Origin: Spirochaetes bacterium ADurb.Bin133 | GTDB taxonomy: Bacteria > Spirochaetota > GWE2-31-10 > MWDO01 | NCBI GenBank assembly: GCA_002070605.1 | Contig: MWDO01000010.1 | Coordinates: forward strand, 1-64,000 | Direction of reading: 5' to 3' | Length of the DNA stretch: 64,000 bases | Shown: piece after piece, positions 1 through 8,952 of the stretch | How positions within the stretch are numbered: position 1 is the first letter of the stretch | Layout of the letters: each line of letters opens with the position of its first letter | The notes under the pieces: model-generated | What the model saw: the letters and a program-made list of their open reading frames with translations, nothing else | Database searches by the model: none | What the model was told of the DNA's origin: nothing | Program-made: the position numbers and the translations under genes

Positions 1-80
1 TCTTTTAACAGAAAATCTATGACTTTACTATTCATAGATTCTGACACTATAAAGTGAAATAAATGTTTTTTGTTTTTCAT
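1..80 (-). CDS. Putative ribbon-helix-helix protein, 5' part only
   Basis: Reading leftwards from an ATG at 78-80, the first 26 codons begin MKNKKHLFHFIVSESMNS and match the start of the complete gene at 13044-13550 with one substitution visible (K for N after MNS). The rest lies beyond the window edge. The upstream DNA, to about 185, is also nearly identical to the DNA upstream of the copy at 13550, including the ribosome-binding sequence AAGGAG. It is therefore a recent duplicate of that gene. The DNA-binding fold is inferred from the complete paralogues. Confidence 0.75.
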   Translation of the reverse strand, partial: MKNKKHLFHFIVSESMNSKVIDFLLK

Positions 81-112
81 AAAGTTTTCTCCTTATTTCT
101 TTGTATATAAAT

Positions 113-132
113 AACAACTAAAAGTAGAAAAC
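113..132 (-). promoter_or_regulatory. Conserved 20-bp block upstream of the DNA-binding-like gene
   Basis: The plus-strand sequence AACAACTAAAAGTAGAAAAC lies 32 bases upstream of the start codon at 80. The identical 20-mer occurs at 13581-13600 and 52571-52590, at nearly the same distance from two paralogous genes. Position fits a promoter or autoregulatory operator; the exact role is inferred. Confidence 0.6.
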
Positions 133-184
133 TCTTTACAAAAATTTGTATAAATTTTTAGAAAATGACAATTAATTTACTAAT

Positions 185-309
185 TAAAAAAAATGACACA
201 TATGCGCCGATTTTCCCTCTACTTTCCAAAGCGCTAAAAGCGCTGAAATTACTTTATCCGAAAATATCTGTTTCATATGTGTCATTTCCCTCTCGCCCAA
301 AAAACTGAC
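185..309. repeat. CATATG-motif element, inverted motif pair
   Basis: TGACACATATG near 193 and its reverse complement CATATGTGTCA near 274 face each other across about 70 bases, followed by CCCAAAAAACTGAC (296-309), which matches the right end of the short inverted-repeat elements elsewhere in the window. A matching left end is not visible; on that side the element abuts the conserved leader of the gene at 1-80. Confidence 0.6.
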
Positions 310-374
310 AAGCTACTATTTACTCAAAATTTATTATAGTCTCGGACGAGCGCAATGGTTAGGGTAAATTTATA

Positions 375-2558
375 TTAGTATATTTTAAAAAGGCAACTGA
401 ATCCGCCGCTTTCGTAGACGCTATAACTATCGTCCCCGTTTGTAACGACAATGTCGCTCGTTCTGCTTTTTGCGTTTTTCAGACTCTCTTTTGTAAAAAT
501 ACCGTTATGCAAAAACAGCGGCGCAGAATAGGTTGATTCGATCTGAAACAACGGAAAATTTGTATTGTTCTTTAGATATTCAAAATTTTTTGAGTTTCCT
601 TCAATCCAGTAATATGCGAATAAAACTTTCGAGCGATCGATAGATTTATTCGACAAGGTAAACCGGTTTGCCGTATAAAAATAGAGGTCTAAAAAGAAAT
701 ATACGTTTTTGTATTTCCCAAGCCGTTCGATAAATTTCAGATGACTTATATTATTTATTCCGAGGAATATCGTATTAGAACTGTTGTTTTTTATGAAGCT
801 CTCGATCTTTTTATAATATGTCGTATCGTAATTTATTGGTTTCATCGAAATAAAATAGTATTTCACAAAAATCTCTAAAGAACTGAAATCTGTTTTGTTC
901 CCCAAGAAAAACGGGAATTCTCGTTTTTTAATATTAATATTTGAACGCTTTTTTATAAACTCTGCGACCTCGGGATAATCGTAAATTGTTTTTGCGGGCT
1001 TTGGAGCGCTAAAATTATTAAGATAGTTCATAATTTGGGCGATTTGCGTTGCGTCTGTTTCTTCGTTAATTTTTTCAAGATTTTGATATAGATTTTTGGC
1101 TATGCCCTGCAACATTGTGTTTGAAAAGTAAAAATAGTCCTCGTTAACCGAAGTTTCGTTTTTAATCCCGGTTATCTCGACAAAATAAAACGTATCCGCT
1201 TCGGCGGATAGAGCTTTTTGAATCCTGTCCTTAAATCCTTTGTCCTTGCAAAATGTTTCAGACGCCGCGGGATATTCAAAGCTATACCGCTCGCGGTCGA
1301 TAAAACAGTCGATTCTTAGCGCATACTTATCCCGCGCTAAAAAAGTAATCTCCGCATTTATCTTTTTTTTGTACGCCGGAAAAGCTCGGCGCGTAACGCC
1401 CGGGAGTTCAAGATTTTTTGAGTACGCCTTATATATTTTTTGTCCCTTTTTAGGAATTTTATCGCAATAAATTGTTACAAATTTATCGTCTTGATTAAGG
1501 CGTCTTACGGGGATTTTATATGGAATGTTTTCAGATTTATTCAAGAAAAATAATAAAACGTCGTTTATCTCAATTTTTGATTTAGTTTTAAAAGAAAATG
1601 AATCTTTCGAGGTTTTTGCAACGAATCCTACAGGAGAGCCCATATTTCTGGGATATTTCTCCGTTATAATTTGAGTATTTCGATTTCTGAATAAATATCC
1701 GGTCGTTTTCTGTCTGGAGAATACAAATTCGCAATTTTGAAGAAGAACGTTATATATCTTTTTATCTATTTTTCCGTTATTATCAATTAGATATCTGTAT
1801 AGTTTAACGGTATTGTAGGTATACTCCGGATTTTTCTGCCGACCTTCTATTTTTAAACTATGCGTCCCTATATCTATAAGTTTCCCGATAAGCTTTCCGG
1901 TAGAAAGGTCTCTGCATGAAAAGTAAGCGCTCGTTTTGCCGTTATGAGTATATTTTTCTCTACACGGTTGCGTACATTCGCCGCGGTTGCCGGACTTACC
2001 CCTGATAAGTCCCGACGACAAACATAGTCCCGAATATGAATAACAAAGCGAGCCGTGAATAAATACTTCAAATTCCATCTCTCTGTATTTTTTTATGAAG
2101 TTTCCGACTGCGCTAACGGGCAACTCTCGCGGCAGAACGATTCGTCTAACGCCCAGTTCGATCGCTTTCTCTATTCCGTACTCGTTATGAATCGCCATTT
2201 GCGTCGACGCGTGGACGATAATATCGGGATAAAACTTTCTCAACAATTCCAAAACTCCAAAGTCTTGAACTATTACCGCGTCGACTTCCAACCTGTCTAT
2301 AAACTGCAAATTTTTGATCAGATTTTCCAGTTCTTCGTCCATAACGACAGTATTGATTGCGACGTATATTTTTCTGTTAAGATCGAGGGCAATTTTTTTT
2401 AATTTTAGAAGTTCGTTGTCGTTGAAATTTTGGGCGGACTTTCTGGCAGAGAAATCCGTTAATCCCAAATATACCGCGTCGGCCCCAGCCTGATAAGCGT
2501 AATACGCCGACATAAACGACCCCGCCGGCGCAAGTAATTCCGGTTTTTTATCTATCAT
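375..2558 (-). CDS. Peptidase U32 family protein, RlhA-like
   Basis: 727 residues. The N-terminal U32 domain (about 5-330) is clear: PELLAPAGS at 6-14, ELGVRRIVLPREL at 134-146, and the family signature EVFIHGSLCYSYSGLC at 164-179. Cysteines 172, 179, 195 and 199 lie in the region that supplies cofactor ligands in this family. The long C-terminal part fits the DUF3656-type extension of E. coli RlhA, which hydroxylates C2501 of 23S rRNA with prephenate-derived chemistry; length agrees (RlhA is about 650-670 residues). Other U32 members act on tRNA or were called collagenases, so substrate is inferred. It stands alone on the minus strand. Confidence 0.85.
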   Translation of the reverse strand: MIDKKPELLAPAGSFMSAYYAYQAGADAVYLGLTDFSARKSAQNFNDNELLKLKKIALDLNRKIYVAINTVVMDEELENLIKNLQFIDRLEVDAVIVQDFGVLELLRKFYPDIIVHASTQMAIHNEYGIEKAIELGVRRIVLPRELPVSAVGNFIKKYREMEFEVFIHGSLCYSYSGLCLSSGLIRGKSGNRGECTQPCREKYTHNGKTSAYFSCRDLSTGKLIGKLIDIGTHSLKIEGRQKNPEYTYNTVKLYRYLIDNNGKIDKKIYNVLLQNCEFVFSRQKTTGYLFRNRNTQIITEKYPRNMGSPVGFVAKTSKDSFSFKTKSKIEINDVLLFFLNKSENIPYKIPVRRLNQDDKFVTIYCDKIPKKGQKIYKAYSKNLELPGVTRRAFPAYKKKINAEITFLARDKYALRIDCFIDRERYSFEYPAASETFCKDKGFKDRIQKALSAEADTFYFVEITGIKNETSVNEDYFYFSNTMLQGIAKNLYQNLEKINEETDATQIAQIMNYLNNFSAPKPAKTIYDYPEVAEFIKKRSNINIKKREFPFFLGNKTDFSSLEIFVKYYFISMKPINYDTTYYKKIESFIKNNSSNTIFLGINNISHLKFIERLGKYKNVYFFLDLYFYTANRFTLSNKSIDRSKVLFAYYWIEGNSKNFEYLKNNTNFPLFQIESTYSAPLFLHNGIFTKESLKNAKSRTSDIVVTNGDDSYSVYESGGFSCLFKIY

Positions 2559-2723
2559 ACGGTTATTTTTTTAGATATACCTTATCTTGCTAATATTTAA
2601 CTTCCGATAATTATAATAAACTTTGCTATCTTAGTCAAGATTTTATCAATTATCGGCGTTTTGATTTTATATTTTGTTGGGATTTATTATTATAGTACTA
2701 TAATAATAAATCTGCAATAGCGC

Positions 2724-2950
2724 TCCGTCGGTATTTTTTTGTGGTTGGAAAATAAATTGACGCATATGCGACGCTGTATTTTATCCTAATTTTAACGCAT
2801 ATGCGACGGATTGAGACAGCCTCTATAAAATGACACATATGCGATAATAAGAGGTTGATCTATCTCGAGAGAAGTCAAACGCCTCTTTTATTTCATAGAT
2901 TATGGAAAAACAGCATATGTGTCATTTTTATTCCCCAAAAAAACCGACGA
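2724..2950. repeat. Terminal-inverted-repeat element with four CATATG motifs
   Basis: The left end resembles CCGTCGG followed by a T run and GTGG (2724-2744); the right end is CCCCAAAAAAACCGACG (2934-2950). Inside are TGACGCATATGCG near 2758, AACGCATATGCG near 2799, TGACACATATGCG near 2829 and CATATGTGTCA near 2915. This element occupies most of the 510-base gap between the U32 gene and the ankyrin gene; I see no convincing gene in the rest of that gap. Confidence 0.7.
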
Positions 2951-3070
2951 AATACATCTCAATCTACGGAAAAACTAAAACAAAAACATCACGCTATATT
3001 ATAGTAATAGAGTAATCGCGTTTAAAATAAAAACATTCAATACGCCCGGCAATAAACTATAAAGCGTCGT

Positions 3071-5302
3071 TTAAAGGATATTATGCTTAATAGCCGCGTC
3101 GATAATAGTTTTATGTCTAATATTGCCTGTATTTTTGAAAATATCTAAGAATTTGGCAAACTCCTCGACGCGTTTTGAAAAAAAACTATCAAATATTTTT
3201 TTAAAATCGGACGTTATGGATCTGTACGAGTAGCTATATAGCGGTATTCCTTTTACCGCTTTTTCTCCGTACATCGATATTATATCCCGAGCGGATTTTA
3301 GCCGAATATTTTCGTTGGGACTATTAAGAAGGATAGAGTATAGCGAGTCCCAATTGTTGTTTATAATATAATAGTCCATAACGCTTTCGACGGCGTATGA
3401 AAAGCAATTTTCTTTAATATGCGGCGGGTTTTCTTTTAGCGGATTGATAAACGACTTTATAATGGCTTCGTATCTGCCGTTCAACTCCTCAAGCTCGCCC
3501 GTTTTACCCAGGTCAAAAAGCGCTTGCTTTAAGCAAACGAGGTTTATTCTTTGAAAGCGCTGAATTATAGACGGACCTGAAATGAAGACGTCTTCTGAGT
3601 CGATAGAATGATATTGGTAGTAATAGGTCCCGCAGTTTACGCATCTCATAATCAACTTGGTATCGTCGCAATAGCGCTCCGCTTGGCTATATTCCGAATG
3701 AACGACTTCCAAACCTTTAAAACTTTCCGGAGTTGTAGTTCTGCCCAAATCTTTTTGATCCGGCAGATATTGGCATATTTCGCAGTCGAGGATAGAGAAA
3801 TACGGCTCGCTCTCTTCGCGCATTTTTATCGATCTTTCTTGCGCGCCGTAAGATTTAAGGAGATTGATAAGCTTTTCAGAGCCGTTATAAATGGCAAGCG
3901 TCAGAGCCGTGGCGCCTTTTTCTTTATCGACGAGGTTTGTAAGCGAGCCGGCTTTAAGGAGGAGCTCCGCCGTATCGTAACGGCCTTCGACGCAGGCTTG
4001 CATTAGCGCATTCCAATTAAAGTTGTTAGTCTCGTTAACGTCGGCGCCGCGGTCTATCAATTCCTTAACGACCGCGGTATGACCTCCCCACGCCGCGTGA
4101 AGCAGCGCCGCGTTTCCCCGTTCGTCTTTCATCTTTACGTCGGCGCCGTTATCTAAAAGGTATTTAACGGCGTTAAGTTTACCGTGATAAGCCGCTTTCA
4201 TAAGAGGGGTTTCGGACGCCCAAGTTGAGAGTTCGTTAACGTCGAAGCCCGATTCGATCAACATTTTAAGAGTTTCAACATCCCCTTTTTTAGCCGCTTC
4301 GTTTAGACTTCCCAAAGACGATTTGTCTTTGCCGGATAACTTCGATAATATTTGTCTTACGAAATCTTTATCGCCCCGCCTTGTAGCGTACTCCAATAAA
4401 CTAAAACCCATTTGACCTTGAGAATCGGGCTTCGCGCCTTTATTGAAAAGAAATTTAACCGCGTCGATTTTATTTTGCGACATTGCTTTGATTATCGGAG
4501 TATTGCCGTAAGCGTCCTTCTCTTCAATATTAAAACCATATTCCAACAAAACCTCGATTATATTTGTTTTTCCGCAAAACGCCGCCCAATGAAGAGCCGT
4601 CATTTTATAATTGTTTTTTAAGTCTTTTTTTATCCCGTTATCCAGTAAAATTTTTGCGATCTCCGCGTTAGACTCTTCGCGAGTTATCAACTCGAATAGA
4701 GCGTTTTCTCCAGAGTCGTTCGTCGCGTTAACGTCGGCGCCCGAATCGATAAGAAATTTGACCATTTCAGGCAAACGCGCCGACGACGCGCTGTAAATTA
4801 ACGGCGTTCTTCCGTAGTTTCCTTTGACGTTAACGTCGGCGCCGTTTTGAACCAGCAGTTTTACCGCTTCGGGTTGGTTGTACATAGCGGCGCAGTGAAG
4901 AGGACCATCCTTTCCTTTGTCGTAAATATTGAGATCGGCTCCGTTATCAAGTAAAAGTTTAACCATATCGTCGATGGGGGGCAATTTGTATGCGCTGCAA
5001 GCGATTTTAAGCGGCGTCTCCCCGTTTATGGAAATCTTATTAACGTTTGCTCCCGATTCGATAAGTAAGCGAGCAATATCGATATTTTTCAGATATACGG
5101 CGTAGCAAAGAGGCGTATAGCCCCACGAGGAGCCGGACGTATTATTTACGTCTACGTCCGTCTTCAAAAGTCCATTAATTGCGTCTATATCCCGCGTTTT
5201 TATGGCGTTTTCAAGAAGAATATTTAGCTCTTCAACTGTTTTGCCGGATAACTCGCTATTTTTGATGTTTTTGTCTTTATTTTCGTCTTCGCGGGCGTTC
5301 AT
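3071..5302 (-). CDS. Ankyrin-repeat protein with Cys-rich C-terminal domain
   Basis: 743 residues without signal peptide or membrane segment, so probably cytoplasmic. From about residue 55 to 480 there is a long run of 33-residue ankyrin repeats, with recurring patterns such as GxTPLxxA, LLxxGADVN and IxxLLxxG. The C-terminal 250 residues are different: a CxxC pair (DCEICQYL) and a second (RCVNCGTYYYQYHS) look like a zinc-binding knuckle, followed by helical sequence. Its ATG overlaps the stop of the upstream amidohydrolase gene by four bases (ATGA), so the two are likely translationally coupled. Partner proteins are unknown. Confidence 0.88.
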   Translation of the reverse strand: MNAREDENKDKNIKNSELSGKTVEELNILLENAIKTRDIDAINGLLKTDVDVNNTSGSSWGYTPLCYAVYLKNIDIARLLIESGANVNKISINGETPLKIACSAYKLPPIDDMVKLLLDNGADLNIYDKGKDGPLHCAAMYNQPEAVKLLVQNGADVNVKGNYGRTPLIYSASSARLPEMVKFLIDSGADVNATNDSGENALFELITREESNAEIAKILLDNGIKKDLKNNYKMTALHWAAFCGKTNIIEVLLEYGFNIEEKDAYGNTPIIKAMSQNKIDAVKFLFNKGAKPDSQGQMGFSLLEYATRRGDKDFVRQILSKLSGKDKSSLGSLNEAAKKGDVETLKMLIESGFDVNELSTWASETPLMKAAYHGKLNAVKYLLDNGADVKMKDERGNAALLHAAWGGHTAVVKELIDRGADVNETNNFNWNALMQACVEGRYDTAELLLKAGSLTNLVDKEKGATALTLAIYNGSEKLINLLKSYGAQERSIKMREESEPYFSILDCEICQYLPDQKDLGRTTTPESFKGLEVVHSEYSQAERYCDDTKLIMRCVNCGTYYYQYHSIDSEDVFISGPSIIQRFQRINLVCLKQALFDLGKTGELEELNGRYEAIIKSFINPLKENPPHIKENCFSYAVESVMDYYIINNNWDSLYSILLNSPNENIRLKSARDIISMYGEKAVKGIPLYSYSYRSITSDFKKIFDSFFSKRVEEFAKFLDIFKNTGNIRHKTIIDAAIKHNIL

Positions 5303-6093
5303 AGAGTTACCTCCAGTAATTTAGCGGCGTTTTGGGACAATATTTTATCCAGTTCCTCTTCCGATAAACCGAGATTTAATATCATATCCAACTCTTTTTG
5401 ATGCGACCACATCGGGTAATCCGACCCAAAAAGAATCTTATCTACTCCGTGTTTATTTATAATCGATAACGTCTCTTTTTTTGATAAAAACGAGAGCGAA
5501 CTCGACGTGTCCAAGTATATATTTGATCCGATCAGATATTCTTGCGACTCTTTCCACATTTGATAGCCGCCAAAATGCGCCGCGATAACAACTAAATCGG
5601 GGAATTTATCCAGGATCGACCTCAATCTTTTGGGGCTTGACGAATCTTTGTTCGCGTCGCCCATGTGAATAAGCAACGGGGCTTTGCCTTCGATTGTTTT
5701 ATATATCCAAAACATCTTCGCGTCGTCTATATTAAAATTCTGGAATTCCGGGTGTAATTTTATTCCTTTAACGCCCAAACCTACGATTCTGTCAAATTCG
5801 GCTTCAATATCGTCAAAATCAGGATGAAGAGTTCCAAAACCGACAAGATCGGCGTTATTTCGCGTTTCCCCCGTTATAAAATTATTGATCGTAACGACCA
5901 AATCCGGCCGAACTGCCGAAGAATTTATAACGTATCTTGAAACGCCTATCTTTGAACCGGAGTCGATCAAGTCCCGAACGGTCCCAAGTCCCGCCATCGG
6001 GAGACTGTAATAATCTCCAATCGACGCTACCGCCTTTTCGGCGGTCTTTTCGGGGAAAACGTGAGCGTGAACGTCGATAATTTTTCTTGTCAT
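5299..6093 (-). CDS. Amidohydrolase-family metal-dependent hydrolase
   Basis: 264 residues in a TIM-barrel amidohydrolase arrangement (amidohydrolase 2 / TatD-like). Visible metal-ligand motifs are DVHAHVFP near residue 7, GIKLHPE near 115, LLIHMG near 138, AHFGG near 168 and the C-terminal FGSDYPMW near 220, in the expected order for binuclear or mononuclear metal hydrolases. The substrate cannot be read from sequence. It is the first gene of a two-gene minus-strand operon with the ankyrin protein (four-base overlap), which suggests that the two work together, but that is inference. Confidence 0.85.
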   Translation of the reverse strand: MTRKIIDVHAHVFPEKTAEKAVASIGDYYSLPMAGLGTVRDLIDSGSKIGVSRYVINSSAVRPDLVVTINNFITGETRNNADLVGFGTLHPDFDDIEAEFDRIVGLGVKGIKLHPEFQNFNIDDAKMFWIYKTIEGKAPLLIHMGDANKDSSSPKRLRSILDKFPDLVVIAAHFGGYQMWKESQEYLIGSNIYLDTSSSLSFLSKKETLSIINKHGVDKILFGSDYPMWSHQKELDMILNLGLSEEELDKILSQNAAKLLEVTL

Positions 6094-6175
6094 ACAAAAA
6101 ATGCCCTTGAGAGCGCAATATAATATAAAATAAAAAATAAGTCAAAAACAATATTTTATCGGGGGCAACCCTTTA

Positions 6176-6215
6176 GTTTTTTGGAGAATAAAATTGACAC
6201 ATATGCGTCAATTTT
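6176..6215. repeat. Remnant CATATG element
   Basis: TTTTTTGGAGAATAAAA is a degenerate left end, followed by TGACACATATGCGTCA near 6194, one of the most complete palindromic copies of the motif. No right end is visible because the element runs into the terminator at 6233. Confidence 0.55.
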
Positions 6216-6232
6216 TTATTTTAGAGCAAATA

Positions 6233-6270
6233 AAAAAGGCATACTTTACCGCAGTAGAGTATGCCTTTTT
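6233..6270. terminator. Intrinsic terminator hairpin
   Basis: A perfect 13-bp stem (AAAAAGGCATACT at 6233-6245 paired with AGTATGCCTTTTT at 6258-6270) with a 12-base loop. The stem begins with A and ends with T, so it can terminate in both directions. It separates the amidohydrolase promoter region from the parA leader. Confidence 0.8.
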
Positions 6271-6362
6271 AAACTATAAAGTATCGGCGGCGCGCTCATT
6301 TTCGCCTCCCAGTTAAAAACGATAGGAAGTATATCGTTTATTTTTTATTTTTTCAAGAAAAA

Positions 6363-6497
6363 CTTCACGGAATAGTCAAAAAAGTTGTTAGTTCGTGAAG
6401 AAAATCTCAAAAATATCAAAAAACATATTGTATTACAATAAAAGTTGTGGTATTTATATTGAGAGTTATTTTGGAAATTTAGGATTTCAATATAAAT
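6363..6497. promoter_or_regulatory. Inverted repeats in the parA leader
   Basis: Three dyads lie just upstream of parA: CTTCACG (6363-6369) with CGTGAAG (6394-6400); ATTGTATTACAAT (6427-6439); and ATTTATATTGA (6452-6462) with TCAATATAAAT (6487-6497), a perfect 11-bp pair. Type Ia ParA proteins with an N-terminal HTH repress their own operon by binding such repeats, so an operator or a centromere-like site is plausible. A strong ribosome-binding site GGGAGG precedes the ATG at 6517. Confidence 0.55.
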
Positions 6498-6516
6498 ATA
6501 ATATTCGGGAGGAAAA

Positions 6517-7449
6517 ATGAATTTAATATCGATAAAGGAGGCTTGCGGATTAATTAATATTCCGGACAGTACTATGAGGGACTGGATAGAGGAGGGGAAG
6601 ATTGAAAAACATAAAAACGAGAAGGGGTTTATATGCGTAGATAAGCTGCAAGTTTTAAAACTTATACCCACGATATTTTCGTTTTATAACTATAAAGGAG
6701 GCGTTTCCAAAACGTCGCTGTCTTTGTTATTAAGCGATTATTACGAAAAAAAAGGGGATAAGATATTGGTTGCGGATTTTGATCCGCAAGCGAATCTGAC
6801 CAAAAGTTTTTTCTCGGAAGAAGAGTTGATGGAAGGAGCCAATTACAAACCGACTTTGTACGACTTTTTTAATGAAAGGAAGCCGCTATCAAGAATTGTT
6901 TTGAATTATAACGATAATATAGACGTATTGCCTTCAAGGTTAGAAATGATGGAGAAGGCGTATATCAAAGATTTTGATCTGATAGAGTATAAAGAAGATT
7001 TTTATAATCTTTTCAGAAAATATAGCGTCGTTATAATTGATTGTCCGCCGGCTCTTAACGCGTTTACCACTATGGCTCTGCTTTTATCAAATTACGTTTT
7101 GATACCGTTTATTCCGGAGCCTTACGCTTACGACGGGTTGATCTCTATGATGAAGGCGATGCTTAAGATCGCTCCGTATAACAAAGATTTTATCGATTAT
7201 AGGATCATATATTCAAGAATAAAAGGACAAAAAATTATAATTCACGAAAATTACATAGACGCGGTAAACGCTCAAATGAAAGATAAGATAGTTTCAAAAA
7301 TGGTTCCTGAGTTTATCGGTATTGTGGAAAGAGGGGCGAAGAAGAAAAATATTTTCGACCTGTATCCTTCCGAAAAAGCCGTCGATAAAATTAAAGAGGT
7401 TTTTACCGAAGTTGATAAAATCGCGTACGACTATAGGGGAGAAAAATGA
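6517..7449 (+). CDS. parA: ParA-type partition ATPase with N-terminal HTH
   Basis: 310 residues. Residues 1-50 form a MerR/excisionase-like helix-turn-helix (SIKEACGLINIPDSTMRDWI). The P-loop ATPase follows: deviant Walker A KGGVSKTS at 60-67, with serine where most chromosomal ParA proteins have glycine, ADFDPQAN near 86 and VVIIDCPPA as Walker B. A leading HTH plus a KGGVxKT loop is typical of plasmid type Ia ParA proteins such as P1 ParA and SopA rather than chromosomal Soj. It overlaps the next gene by four bases. Likely role: DNA segregation and self-repression through the inverted repeats upstream. Confidence 0.88.
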   Translation: MNLISIKEACGLINIPDSTMRDWIEEGKIEKHKNEKGFICVDKLQVLKLIPTIFSFYNYKGGVSKTSLSLLLSDYYEKKGDKILVADFDPQANLTKSFFSEEELMEGANYKPTLYDFFNERKPLSRIVLNYNDNIDVLPSRLEMMEKAYIKDFDLIEYKEDFYNLFRKYSVVIIDCPPALNAFTTMALLLSNYVLIPFIPEPYAYDGLISMMKAMLKIAPYNKDFIDYRIIYSRIKGQKIIIHENYIDAVNAQMKDKIVSKMVPEFIGIVERGAKKKNIFDLYPSEKAVDKIKEVFTEVDKIAYDYRGEK

Positions 7450-8240
7450 GTAAGAAAAGTTTTGATCCGATTCAGCGCGGCGGAAATCTGTCGGCTCTCA
7501 AAGCCGAGTTGAATAAAACTATGGAAAACGCCACCGTAGAGACTCTTGAAAAAATATTGATCGAACCCAGCAAAGCAAATATTGTGAATTCTATAAGCGC
7601 GATTAAATCAGATAGCGCGATGACGGAACGGGATAAAGAGCGCCTAATAGAGGTTTTGAAAAAAGATTATATCGACATATTTAACTTTGATAATTGCCCC
7701 GACGATTACGATTCGCTCAAAAAGGAGGCGAAGTTCTTGTCGGATATAACGCAGTATTCGTTGATATTGATGGCTCAAAGACTTTTAAAGATACGAGACG
7801 GCGCTCTATATAGGAAAGACGGATATACGGATTTTAAGTCGTTCATTGAGAATGAGATGAACGTATCGAGGAGAACAGTATATAACTATATAGAAATCGT
7901 CGAGTATTTCGGCGCGCAACTGGTTGCGCGCGCGGGAAATCTGGAATACTCAAAACTTCTTCCGGCGATTCCTCTATTAAAATCCGATATTGCCGATATT
8001 CCTAAAGAGGAGATACGAGATAAATTTATTCGGGATATGAACGAGAAATCTAAATACGAGGTTCTCGAAGAAGCGAGAAGATTAAAGATGAAATACGGAC
8101 TGATAACCGATAACAAAGAAGATAAACTCGTATCGAGTATTGAAAAATTTAAGAAGTCTCTACCCCGCAAGCCTTCGGAAAAAGAGTTAAATATTTTGGA
8201 CGAATTTATAAGTTATTTAACGGCAAACTATATGAAATAG
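7446..8240 (+). CDS. Putative partition partner (ParB-like role)
   Basis: 264 residues, starting inside the parA stop (ATGA overlap), which is the usual place for a ParB-type partner. I see no canonical ParB N-terminal domain. The central section around 115-150 (YRKDGYTDFKSF, NVSRRTVYNYIEI) looks like a helix-turn-helix and resembles the DNA-binding section of Borrelia plasmid partition proteins that accompany ParA. The N-terminal segment (KSFDPIQRGGNL) could contact ParA. The function is inferred mainly from position and this resemblance. Confidence 0.6.
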   Translation: MSKKSFDPIQRGGNLSALKAELNKTMENATVETLEKILIEPSKANIVNSISAIKSDSAMTERDKERLIEVLKKDYIDIFNFDNCPDDYDSLKKEAKFLSDITQYSLILMAQRLLKIRDGALYRKDGYTDFKSFIENEMNVSRRTVYNYIEIVEYFGAQLVARAGNLEYSKLLPAIPLLKSDIADIPKEEIRDKFIRDMNEKSKYEVLEEARRLKMKYGLITDNKEDKLVSSIEKFKKSLPRKPSEKELNILDEFISYLTANYMK

Positions 8241-8385
8241 ACGCGGCGGCGCGTTCTTGAAAGAAAAAAAGCAAGAGCGCCGCGGTATTTGCAACGAGTA
8301 TTGGAGCGCGCCGCCGCAGATCCAACTTGCCGCAGTCTATGCGCCCAATAGGACTGTTTTCTATCTCTGCAAAGTTCTCCGCAAT

Positions 8386-8486
8386 CCGTCAGTTTTTTGG
8401 GGAATAAAAAATATTTGTTCCATATGTGTCATTTTTTTTGAGATAGAGTCGCGTTATCTATTTTCTTACCCCAAAAAACTGACGGG
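8386..8486. mobile_element. Compact MITE-like element with 17-bp terminal inverted repeats
   Basis: CCGTCAGTTTTTTGGGG at 8386-8402 is exactly complementary to CCCCAAAAAACTGACGG at 8469-8485. The roughly 100-base unit has no gene; its centre carries CATATGTGTCA near 8420. It is the cleanest example of the repeat family in this window and serves as its type copy. A nominal ORF across it is not a real gene. Confidence 0.75.
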
Positions 8487-8547
8487 ACACAAGTTCTCCG
8501 TTTATTTTTCTTGCTTGCGCATTAACCGTTCGGGGACGTAAGGCGGA

Positions 8548-8817
8548 CTAAGAAATAGCGTTAATTATCTTTCTAATCTTATCGTCCTCAACTTTATAGC
8601 AAACCCGCTGACCTTTTTTAGCAGATTTTACCAAACGAGTTCTTCTTAAAATTGCCAGATGTTGAGATAAATTTGATTGAGATATATTAAACCTATCGAT
8701 CATTTTGGAAACGTCGGTTTCGCCTTTTTCTACGAGTTCTTTTACGATCTCCAATCTAGTAGGGTGGCCTAGAGCTTTAAAAATCTCGGCGTAATTGACT
8801 AATTCGTCTTCAGTCAT
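8548..8817 (-). CDS. ArsR/SmtB-family transcriptional regulator
   Basis: 89 residues forming one winged helix-turn-helix. IFKALGHPTRLEIVKEL near residue 12 and the recognition section ISQSNLSQHLAILRRTRLV near 45 are typical of ArsR repressors; the wing contains KKGQRVCYKV. The ELCVCDL-type arsenic-binding motif is absent and there is only one cysteine, so the inducer is unknown. An inverted repeat upstream (8838-8874) is a likely autoregulatory operator. No obvious target gene lies next to it. Confidence 0.9.
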   Translation of the reverse strand: MTEDELVNYAEIFKALGHPTRLEIVKELVEKGETDVSKMIDRFNISQSNLSQHLAILRRTRLVKSAKKGQRVCYKVEDDKIRKIINAIS

Positions 8818-8837
8818 ATTAAATCTCCTTTTGAAAT

Positions 8838-8874
8838 TCTAAATATTATAATCGTCAAAACTTCTATATTTAGA
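8838..8874 (-). promoter_or_regulatory. Operator-like inverted repeat upstream of arsR
   Basis: TCTAAATAT (8838-8846) and ATATTTAGA (8866-8874) form a 9-bp dyad about 20 bases upstream of the ArsR-family start codon. The spacing and position suit autorepression by a dimeric winged-helix protein. Confidence 0.55.
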
Positions 8875-8952
8875 TTAATATTTTAAACTTATTTACGCTT
8901 ATATTTATATCATAAAAAATAAAACGCCGCAATATAAATTTTAAAAAATCGT

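Noticed and set aside
8257-8541. 94-codon plus-strand frame after the partition partner gene
   Set aside because: It runs through both ends of the repeat element at 8386-8486, has no recognisable protein pattern and mixes cysteine and aromatic codons as a random translation would.
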